Shown: positions 1 to 4,301 of the stretch, piece after piece
How positions within the stretch are numbered: the first letter of the stretch is position 1
Layout of the letters: each line of letters opens with the position of its first letter
NCBI GenBank assembly: GCA_009780445.1
Contig: WRAA01000151.1
Location: forward strand, 1 to 5,377
Source of the DNA: Defluviitaleaceae bacterium
GTDB lineage: Bacteria; Bacillota; Clostridia; Lachnospirales; WRAA01
Reading direction: 5' to 3'
Length of the DNA: 5,377 nucleotides
The notes under the pieces: generated by a model
What the model saw: the letters and a program-made list of their open reading frames with translations, nothing else
Databases searched by the model: none
Told to the model about the DNA's origin: nothing
Position numbers and translations under genes: made by a program

Positions 1-101
1 CCGCCCCCAACCCCTTCGGCGACGGCCGCGCCGCCAAGCGCATCATGGACGCAATAAGCTACGCCCTGGGCCGCCGCCAGGACCGCCCCGCGGACTATTA
101 A
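1..101 (+). CDS. wecB: C-terminal end of a non-hydrolysing UDP-N-acetylglucosamine 2-epimerase (partial)
   Basis: The frame whose codons start at position 3 ends at a TAA at 99-101 and gives 32 residues containing NPFGDGRAAKRIMDAI. The NP(Y/F)GDG-A--RI---I pattern is characteristic of the extreme C-terminus of WecB/MnaA enzymes, which interconvert UDP-GlcNAc and UDP-ManNAc in the cytoplasm for cell-wall teichoic acid or surface polysaccharide synthesis. The rest of the gene lies outside the window, so the catalytic residues cannot be checked. The GC-rich codon use (gcc, cgc, ggc) matches the genes at the right-hand end, which suggests a resident chromosomal gene. The stop codon lies inside the base of a 20-bp hairpin. 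Assignment rests on one short motif. Confidence 0.75.
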   Translation, partial: APNPFGDGRAAKRIMDAISYALGRRQDRPADY

Positions 102-145
102 AGCAGTTCCGCTTGACCCTTAGTCTCAAGCGGAACTGCTTTAAT
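97..145 (+). terminator. 20-bp perfect hairpin, probable transcription terminator of the epimerase gene
   Basis: Bases 97-116 and 126-145 are exact reverse complements, with a 9-base loop (117-125). The left arm overlaps the epimerase stop codon. The outer part of the right arm ends in TTTAAT, so the U-run is short. The symmetric base (ATTAAA/TTTAAT) could allow termination in both directions. Position right after a stop codon and stem strength favour a terminator. A repeat-element origin is possible and would show as further copies elsewhere in the genome. Confidence 0.75.
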
Positions 146-152
146 GCTCTAA

Positions 153-166
153 CACGGAGGTACAAC
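153..166 (+). promoter_or_regulatory. Intact ribosome binding site in front of a broken gene
   Basis: A GGAGG (156-160) lies 6 bases before ATG 167-169, an ideal Shine-Dalgarno spacing. The reading frame it serves closes after four codons (Met-Ala-Arg-Pro-stop at 179-181). Beyond the stop, the same frame continues into ATPase homology. The initiation signal has therefore outlived the gene. Confidence 0.6.
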
Positions 167-553
167 ATGGCCAGACCTTAGAAAAAGCTAAGTAAGTACG
201 GCGACAATCTCGGAAATGTTGTGCAGTATATGGAGCGCGACCAGCCGGAGCAGTTTAGGAAAATACCGGCCGATATCGCAGGAAAGATACCAGGGATGGA
301 AAAAATATCTACAGAGCCTATGGCGGACAAAAGGCTGCTGTTGAAGTTTTACGCCAAGGGATTTGACGAGGCGTTTTCGGCACAGCAAATGTCTGACGGA
401 ACGCTGAAGGTCTTTGCGTACCTACTATTACCGGCAGACCCTGACCCTTCGCCGTTTCTTTGCATCGAAGAGCCTGAAAACGGGCTGTATCATAAGCTGC
501 CGGAGGTGTTGGCACAGCAGTTCCGCGCATACGCGTCGGAAGGTAAGAAGCAA
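167..553 (+). pseudogene. Internally deleted ABC/AAA-type ATPase (SMC/OLD-like, AAA_15/AAA_21 group)
   Basis: After the ATG at 167 and a stop at 179-181, the same frame reads KKLSKYGDNLGNVVQYMERD and then MSDGTLKVFAYLLL and PFLCIEEPENGLYHKLPE. The SDGT stretch corresponds to the ABC-type signature, and FLCIEEPENGL is the Walker B motif with its catalytic Glu. These are typical of stand-alone chromosome-segregation-like ATPases of roughly 400 residues, often found in accessory or defence loci. The Walker A half is absent, and the switch-histidine segment expected after the FRAYASEGKK stretch is replaced by unrelated residues from about 554. The open frame runs on from GTG 221 to 832, but the later part crosses foreign DNA and has no homology I recognise. 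The intact start site followed directly by mid-protein sequence suggests an internal deletion in place. It is almost certainly non-functional. Confidence 0.75.
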
Positions 554-581
554 ATGCTGCTGAATGATTTGCCAGCAATAA

Positions 582-698
582 TTGCGCGAGTATGTCAACG
601 ATTCGATCACCGATACGTGGGAGCTGATCGCCGATGCTGTCTACAAAGGCGGCATCAGGAAGTTGGGCGGCAGAAATCTATATGGGCGGGGGATATGA
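582..698 (+). pseudogene. Orphan C-terminal coding fragment of unknown family
   Basis: In the frame opening after the TAA at 579-581, sequence from 588 reads EYVNDSITDTWELIADAVYK, then GGIRKLGGRNLYGRGI, and ends at TGA 696-698. It has protein-like composition and third-position GC bias, unlike the competing frame here. I do not recognise the family and assign no function. It has no start codon with a ribosome binding site and is offset from the ATPase frame by one base. It could be the frameshifted tail of a neighbouring gene or a separate fragment. Its stop coincides with the end of the antisense ISAzo13 homology, placing a junction at about 690-698. Confidence 0.35.
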
Positions 699-1170
699 CG
701 ATTTCGGCGGACGCATCATATTCAATAAGGCCTTCGCAGTACCACCATCTGCGAATGTACTCTACAGCGAAAACAGCAGTATCTTTGCTTATACCGACAT
801 TTACAAAGCCTTGGTTGGCAAATACGTCATAAACTCCATAGGGTGTAGCGCGACCAAGCCCCCTTATGATGAAGTCATGGTCAAGAACTTCTACAGAGCT
901 TGCTTTGGGTTGATATGTTCTTCCGTTATTCTTTAAATTTCTTATGTTCTCCTTTTTCTTGGCATCTATAGAGAGGACAGGATTACCTTGTGCATTTGCA
1001 TCAAGGGTTTCGGAGTTTATGTACTCAAACTGCTTGTTACGGTCTTCGCGTGAAGGCTTTGCAGTCAAAGTCTTTTTGGTGGCCTGCTGGCTATAGCCCG
1101 GTTTCTTGAGCATTTTTGCTACTGCGTTGCGATTATACCAGGGCAAACGCATGAAAAAGTTAGACCACAC
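655..1170 (-). pseudogene. ISAzo13-family transposase remnant, truncated at both ends
   Basis: The 171-residue minus-strand frame holds the helix-turn-helix-like stretch NRNAVAKMLKKPGYS (residues 13-27), QFEYINSE (48-55), the first catalytic Asp region PVLSIDAKKKEN (D69), VEVLDHDF (93-100), ATPYGVYDV (108-116), NVGISKDTAVFAVEYI (124-139) and RWWYCEG (141-147). These are hallmarks of the ISAzo13 (Rhodopirellula-type) DDE transposases. Homology stops near residue 159, just where the TADxGGSNxYR motif with the second catalytic Asp should follow. The last dozen residues are out-of-family. The N-terminal third is also missing: a stop lies directly upstream of the GTG at 1170. With one catalytic residue out of three it cannot transpose, and no terminal inverted repeats could be assigned. 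Confidence 0.85.
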
Positions 1171-1443
1171 TCAACATCACGTTTGCCATAAAATCAGGGT
1201 CATAATGACATTTTCTTCGTTTACGTTTTAGGCTTATATTATACTCATTCCGCTTGGAAACAATCCATAACAGCATCATCTTTACTATCAAAATCAGGTA
1301 GTATTTTCTTTAATCTACTCTTGAGCTAAGACCGGTAGTTTTCAATAGTTTTCGGATGGCTTCATCTGCATGGCGAATGAAATACATGGCAGCTTCATCT
1401 TTTCGGCTAATTTAATATATAATATTATTATAGCCTAATTTTT
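1171..1443. other. AT-rich decayed stretch without an intact gene
   Basis: No open frame of credible length is present on either strand. On the minus strand, two adjoining short frames read protein-like: DEAAMYFIRHADEAIRKLLK and then, after a frame change, KKILPDFDSKDDAVMDCFQ (about 1390 down to 1250). A third reads KRKRRKCHYDPDFMANVM (about 1230-1180). These could be pieces of one small frameshifted gene, but I do not recognise it. The plus-strand end at 1405-1436 is an AT-rich imperfect inverted repeat (GGCTA...TAGCC). Base composition is clearly lower in GC than the operon to the right, which suggests foreign origin. Confidence 0.4.
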
Positions 1444-1488
1444 ATGATTTACAACCAATTTTTTGTGGACAAATCAATATGTACAAAC

Positions 1489-1545
1489 ATCGGGCATAAA
1501 CATCATCTGAGGTCTTTAGCCGAGGTGATAGTCTTTATGCCCGAT
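1489..1545 (+). repeat. 12-bp perfect inverted repeat enclosing the RBS and covering the start codon of the small ORF
   Basis: ATCGGGCATAAA (1489-1500) and TTTATGCCCGAT (1534-1545) are exact reverse complements separated by 33 bases. The right arm contains the ATG at 1537. The ribosome binding site at 1522-1529 lies in the loop. In RNA this could hide the start codon; as DNA it could be a protein-binding site or an old recombination scar. Confidence 0.6.
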
Positions 1546-1770
1546 ATAATTATGCATTTCCCAAAGAAACAAGAGGATATTTACATATTGCAAAGAAAAA
1601 TTGCCCTTATCCACGCTGAAGCGGTAGTTAAACACATAGAGAAAATGTCCTGCCCTAAAGAGCAGAAAATGGCACTGCTGACCGCTGTAAAAAAGGGATG
1701 CTTGCAGACAATCTTACGAGAGCGTATTTCCAACCGTGTAAATGGTAATGATCTCCATATCAAAATTTAA
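1537..1770 (+). CDS. Small hypothetical protein of a clostridial accessory-element type, tail probably replaced by IS sequence
   Basis: The frame starting at ATG 1537 encodes 77 residues and is preceded by GAGGTGAT at 1522-1529, a good Shine-Dalgarno. An upstream in-frame ATG at 1444 lacks one. The central part (HFPKKQEDIYILQRKIALIH, then AEAVVKHIEKMSCPKEQKMALLTAVKKG) resembles, from memory, small proteins of about 55-60 residues (M-HFP...HA...SCPKEQK-LL-A) seen in mobile regions of clostridial genomes. Their role is unknown to me. The last residues (from about LRERISNRVNG) may come from the left end of the adjacent IS256-like element rather than the original gene. The start codon lies inside a 12-bp inverted repeat. 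Confidence 0.5.
   Translation: MPDIIMHFPKKQEDIYILQRKIALIHAEAVVKHIEKMSCPKEQKMALLTAVKKGCLQTILRERISNRVNGNDLHIKI
1718..1745 (+). mobile_element. Possible left terminal sequence of an IS256-family element
   Basis: GAGAGCG followed by CCAACCGTGTAAATGG resembles the terminal inverted repeats I associate with IS256-family elements, and it lies 39 bases before the transposase start. No matching right end was found, because the element is cut off. This is recall of a consensus, not an alignment. Confidence 0.35.
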
Positions 1771-1783
1771 GGAGAGATGACCA

Positions 1784-1961
1784 ATGACACGATTGAATGA
1801 AAGAGAGCTTGAATTAGTGGCTATGCTATCAGAAGAATGCGAAACACCTGCTGAGATCACAACAAAGCTCAAAGCCCTTTTCGCCGGAACGTTTGAAAAA
1901 AATGCTTGAAGCTGAAATGGAAGAGCATTTAGGGTATGACAAGCCGGCATTGTTAGAATAG
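1784..1961 (+). pseudogene. N-terminal fragment of an IS256-family (mutator-type) transposase with a frameshift
   Basis: A ribosome binding site (GGAGAG, 1771-1776) precedes ATG 1784. The first frame reads MTRLNERELELVAMLSEECE, then TPAEITTKLKALFAGTFEK, and stops at TGA 1907-1909. The frame entered after dropping one A from the 7-A run at 1896-1902 continues with MLEAEMEEHLGYDKPALLE to TAG 1959-1961. The KLKALF-GT-EKMLEAEMEEHLGY block is the conserved N-terminus of IS256-family transposases, which are about 400 residues. Only about 58 residues remain, so the DDE catalytic domain is gone. Both the frameshift and the truncation inactivate it. Confidence 0.8.
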
Positions 1962-1968
1962 CGCACCA

Positions 1969-2400
1969 TTATAACCAATGTCCGCGAAAGCCATTCAAAA
2001 GTCTGCTATTTTGTACCCAAAGGGGTCTCGTTTGCCGACTTTTGTCCCAGTAGAGCCGTTGCGGTTGGATAGCATTATCAATGCATCTTGCGGCGTAGGT
2101 TGCCAGCTTTGTGCCCTTGCCGATGTTGTATGTTGAGATGGCCTTGATCAGGCCGATTGTTCCGACGGATATGAGGTCTTCGGCATCCTTGATATGGTTG
2201 GAGTATTTCTTGACGATGTGCGCCACCAGGCGGAGGTTGCGTTCTATGAGGGTGTTCCGCGCCTCGGTGTCTCCGCTTGCGAAACGTTGCAGAACCTCGC
2301 GCTCTTCGGCGGATGTCAGAGGTTTGGGGAATGAGTTGCTGTTCGTTATATACGAAAGCAGGCATAGCAGCCGCAAGACAGTATTAAACAACAAAACCAC
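1969..2400 (-). CDS. sigK: N-terminal half of sporulation sigma factor sigma-K (SpoIVCB-like), interrupted at the skin site
   Basis: The 143-residue frame begins with a hydrophobic pro-sequence-like segment (VLLFNTVLRLLCLLSYITNS, residues 2-21), then SNSFPKPLTSAEEREVLQRF, region 2.1 (LIERNLRLVAHIVKKYSN, 51-68) and regions 2.2-2.3 (DAEDLISVGTIGLIKAIST, 72-90; GTKLATYAARCIDN, 96-109). These match sigma-K of spore formers, the late mother-cell sigma factor that directs coat and cortex genes. Full-length proteins are about 230 residues. Here homology stops after Asn109, where sigma-K has ENEILMHLR. The last 32 codons are unrelated and end at 1969. The rest of region 2.4 and all of regions 3-4 are missing. 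The GTG at 2398-2400 is taken as start; the TTG codons just after it are alternatives, and a purine-rich TAGAGGG lies next to them. No clear sigma-E promoter was found upstream. It could be rebuilt by excision or be permanently broken. Confidence 0.88.
   Translation of the reverse strand: MVLLFNTVLRLLCLLSYITNSNSFPKPLTSAEEREVLQRFASGDTEARNTLIERNLRLVAHIVKKYSNHIKDAEDLISVGTIGLIKAISTYNIGKGTKLATYAARCIDNAIQPQRLYWDKSRQTRPLWVQNSRLLNGFRGHWL
1996..2044. repeat. Imperfect inverted repeat close to the sigK breakpoint
   Basis: CAAAAGTCTGC (1996-2006) and GCCGACTTTTG (2034-2044) are reverse complements with one mismatch. A nearly concentric ACCC/GGGT pair lies inside (2015-2018, 2023-2026). It lies 30-75 bases from the point where sigK homology ends, in sequence that belongs to neither sigK nor the IS256 fragment. 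It might be part of an element end, a recombinase-binding region, or a terminator for the chimeric sigK frame. Confidence 0.35.
2072..2084. other. Candidate recombination crossover site (attachment-like) inside sigK
   Basis: GCATT (2072-2076), ATC, AATGC (2080-2084) forms a 13-base palindrome exactly where sigK homology ends. On the sigK strand it reads GCATT GAT AATGC. The AATG matches the start of the 5-base AATGA core used by the B. subtilis skin recombinase, at the same codons (Asn of ENEI). One arm is sigK sequence and the other is largely from the foreign side. Serine recombinases usually cut at a dinucleotide within a short symmetric core, so the fit is good but not proven. Confidence 0.45.
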
Positions 2401-2500
2401 CCTCTACCATAAAATTTTGTCGAAAAAGATTTCGCAATAGCACATCATACATATTATGCAGATAGCCCGGTTCTGTTGAAACCTTTTTTTGATGTTGCTC

Positions 2501-2528
2501 TTGATATTTGCCCGCAAACCTGTATAAT
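2501..2528 (+). promoter_or_regulatory. Sigma-A promoter of the small ORF - TPR operon
   Basis: TTGATA (2501-2506) and a perfect TATAAT (2523-2528) are separated by 16 bases. Transcription would start near 2535, about 40 bases before the first gene. This implies vegetative expression of the operon, independent of the divergent sporulation gene. Confidence 0.75.
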
Positions 2529-2576
2529 GATAGTGGTAACAGTTTGCGAAATGGTTAGACGGAAGGATGCATCGCA

Positions 2577-2729
2577 GTGTTGGATTTCAAAGAGGAATTG
2601 AAGAAGTTTAAGCCGGTGCTGGGCATGGACGATGTTGAGAAGTCGATAAAGTCTGATGAAGTCAAGGACGTGATGGATCTGCTGCAATACATTTCCACCA
2701 AGATAACCGAAAGGAACCATCAGTCATGA
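2577..2729 (+). CDS. Small conserved-looking protein translationally coupled to the TPR protein
   Basis: The frame from GTG 2577 (or TTG 2580) to TGA 2727-2729 encodes about 50 residues: LDFKEELKKFKPVLGMDDVE, then KSIKSDEVKDVMDLLQYIST and KITERNHQS. A GGAAGG at 2561-2566 supports initiation at either codon; there is no in-frame ATG before the internal Met. It is highly charged, with likely two short amphipathic helices and no membrane segment. It lies between a strong promoter and the TPR gene and overlaps the latter by ATGA, so the two are co-translated and possibly partners. I do not know a function for it. It was chosen over competing frames for its position, coupling and codon use. Confidence 0.7.
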   Translation: MLDFKEELKKFKPVLGMDDVEKSIKSDEVKDVMDLLQYISTKITERNHQS

Positions 2730-4120
2730 AATGCCCCAACTGCGCAAAAGTAAACGTGATAAACAATGTTTGCCCTGCGTGCGGGGTCGATTCTGTGTTG
2801 TTCCAGCAGACGGCCGTGATAAGCTGCAATTTGTATAACAAAGGGCTGGCACAGGCCAAGCTGCGGGATCTTACAGGCGCGATCGCACTGCTTACGAAGT
2901 CTATCGAGTTTAACAAGAACAATATCATGGCGCGTAACCTGCTGGGGCTGGTTTACTTCGAAGTGGGATACGTGGGCGATGCGATAAAGCACTGGGTCAT
3001 CAGCACGTCGCAGATGCGGGAGAATAATGAGGCAACGGCGTATATCGACAGGCTGCAGGCCAATTCGCGCAGGCTGGAGCAGATGGGCGACGCGGTGAAG
3101 ATGTATAACAACGCGCTGGAGTACCTGAAGCAGAAGGCCGACGACATGGCCATTATCCAGCTGAAGAAGGCCTTGGAGATCAACCCCGCATTTGTGGACG
3201 CGCTCAACTTGCTGGCGTTTTGCTACTTGATCCAGAAGGACAAGCCCCGCGCCGCGTCCTTGGTGGAGAAGGTGTTGTCGCTGGACATCAACAACCCAAT
3301 CGCCATGAGATACTACAAGGAACTGCACCCGGCCAAGATCCGGCCGGAATCGAAACGCGCCGCCAAGATGCCGCCCGGCGGAGCGTCGCACTCCGCCAAA
3401 GTGGCCGACCAGCGCAGCAAGCGTATGTTCGGCGAAAGCTTCCACCTTGCCGAGATACTGTCGTTCCTGATCGGGACGATAGTTTCGTTTGCGTTGTTCT
3501 GGATACTGGTTCTGCCGGGCGCGGTCACGGCTTCGCACGCGGAGCTTTCGAGCCTGCGGCAGTCGCTGACAGAGGTGGAGCAGCGCTTGGCCGAAGAATC
3601 CGCCGCAAACACGGAGCGCAACGACATGCAGGAGCTGTTGATACGCCAGCTTACGCACGAGAACGACGAACTTTCCGCGCAGGCCACCCTTCGCCAGCGC
3701 ATAGAGATTGTGGTGAACGCCACCGCCCACCGCGATGCGGGGGAGATGAGCGAGGCCGCGATGCTCCTGCGCAGCCTGGGCGACGACCTAAGCGGCCTGA
3801 CCGAAGAGTTCCAGAGCGTGGCCAACGCCCTGATCAATGAGGTCTACCCGCAGGCGGCGCGGCAGTTCTGGCAGCTTGCCATCGCCGAATATGACAGCGG
3901 CAACTACGCCGAAGCCCTTGAACAGCTGGACCTCTCCATCAGCTTCGGCGCGGCCAACGAGCCGCACTTCTACCCCAGCGTGCTGTTCCACCGCGGTTCG
4001 ATCGCGGAGCGCAACGGCAACTATAACCTGGCCGCACGCTACTACCAAAGCGTAATAGCCGAGTTCCCGCACTCCGCCTATGTGCAACGCGCACGCGCAC
4101 GGTTGCAGAACTTGCCGTAA
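2726..4120 (+). CDS. Zinc-ribbon / TPR / transmembrane / coiled-coil / TPR protein
   Basis: The 464-residue protein starts with a zinc ribbon (C3, C6, C16, C19; CxxC-x9-CxxC). N-terminal tetratricopeptide helices follow, at about 35-98 (LYNKGLAQAKLRDLTGAIAL; ARNLLGLVYFEVGYVGDAIK) and 124-190. A basic, Pro-rich linker (203-233) leads to one transmembrane helix (about 243-268, LSFLIGTIVSFALFWILVLP). Next comes a coiled coil (about 272-326), then further TPR-like repeats (about 376-410 and 417-452, ending YYQSVIAEFPHSAYVQRARA). Under the positive-inside rule the zinc ribbon and first TPRs are cytoplasmic and the coiled coil plus second TPRs lie outside. That outer half resembles the layout of CpoB/YbgF envelope proteins, though no homology is claimed. 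A scaffold linking cytoplasmic partners to the envelope is plausible; the function is unknown. It is coupled to the upstream small ORF by a 4-base overlap and is followed by a palindromic terminator-like element. Confidence 0.9.
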   Translation: MKCPNCAKVNVINNVCPACGVDSVLFQQTAVISCNLYNKGLAQAKLRDLTGAIALLTKSIEFNKNNIMARNLLGLVYFEVGYVGDAIKHWVISTSQMRENNEATAYIDRLQANSRRLEQMGDAVKMYNNALEYLKQKADDMAIIQLKKALEINPAFVDALNLLAFCYLIQKDKPRAASLVEKVLSLDINNPIAMRYYKELHPAKIRPESKRAAKMPPGGASHSAKVADQRSKRMFGESFHLAEILSFLIGTIVSFALFWILVLPGAVTASHAELSSLRQSLTEVEQRLAEESAANTERNDMQELLIRQLTHENDELSAQATLRQRIEIVVNATAHRDAGEMSEAAMLLRSLGDDLSGLTEEFQSVANALINEVYPQAARQFWQLAIAEYDSGNYAEALEQLDLSISFGAANEPHFYPSVLFHRGSIAERNGNYNLAARYYQSVIAEFPHSAYVQRARARLQNLP

Positions 4121-4132
4121 AGCTATAGAGGG

Positions 4133-4297
4133 ACAAGACCGCGGGGCGTTGCCCCACACCCCACAAGGGCTTCGCCCTTGACCCGTAATTTTGAAATTTG
4201 TATGGCAAGTGGCTTGCGCCAACCAAGTACAAATCTCATAGTTATGGGTCAAGGGCGAAGCCCTTGTGGGGTGTGGGGCAACGCCCCACGGTCTTGT
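4133..4297. repeat. 165-bp palindromic element with nested hairpins, likely bidirectional terminator or repetitive element
   Basis: Bases 4133-4184 and 4246-4297 are reverse complements at 51 of 52 positions (the exception is C4142 against A4288). Pairing on the same axis resumes with short stems at 4186-4188/4242-4244 and 4196-4202/4228-4234. Each arm can also fold alone: GGGGC-GTT-GCCCC (4143-4155) and CAAGGGC-TTC-GCCCTTG (4164-4180), with their mirror copies in the right arm. It fills the gap between two convergent genes, and the right arm runs into TTGTTTTA, so it could end transcription from the TPR operon. Its short ORFs encode only the frequently mis-annotated GRSPCGVWGNAPRSC-type translation. 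The level of symmetry suggests a dispersed repeat or miniature element. Confidence 0.85.
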
Positions 4298-4301
4298 TTT
4301 A

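Noticed and set aside
221..832. Treating the full 203-codon plus-strand frame as one real protein
   Set aside because: Only the part to about 553 has ATPase homology. From about 698 on it runs antisense through the ISAzo13 remnant, so the tail is not a native C-terminus.
1896..1902. Programmed frameshifting at the A7 run of the IS256 fragment
   Set aside because: IS256-family transposases are made from a single frame as far as I know, and the element is truncated just downstream. A decay mutation is the simpler explanation.
1961..2072. Plus-strand open frame reading TIITNVRESHSKVCYFVPKG...
   Set aside because: It is only about 36 codons, with no start or ribosome binding site and no recognised family. 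It is likely chance continuation after the IS256 stop.
2441..2458. CATACATA on the plus strand as a sigma-E -10 element
   Set aside because: No matching -35 lies at the right distance and it points away from sigK. On the sigK strand no convincing sigma-E or sigma-K promoter could be assembled.
2720..3730. Minus-strand open frame of 336 codons
   Set aside because: It is antisense to the zinc-ribbon/TPR gene, with His/Arg/Gln/Leu-rich composition and no recognisable domain. It is a shadow of GC-rich codon use.
3220..3840. Plus-strand open frame of 206 codons in another phase within the TPR gene
   Set aside because: It is Arg/Pro/Gly-rich, has no domain, and is fully contained in a well-supported gene.
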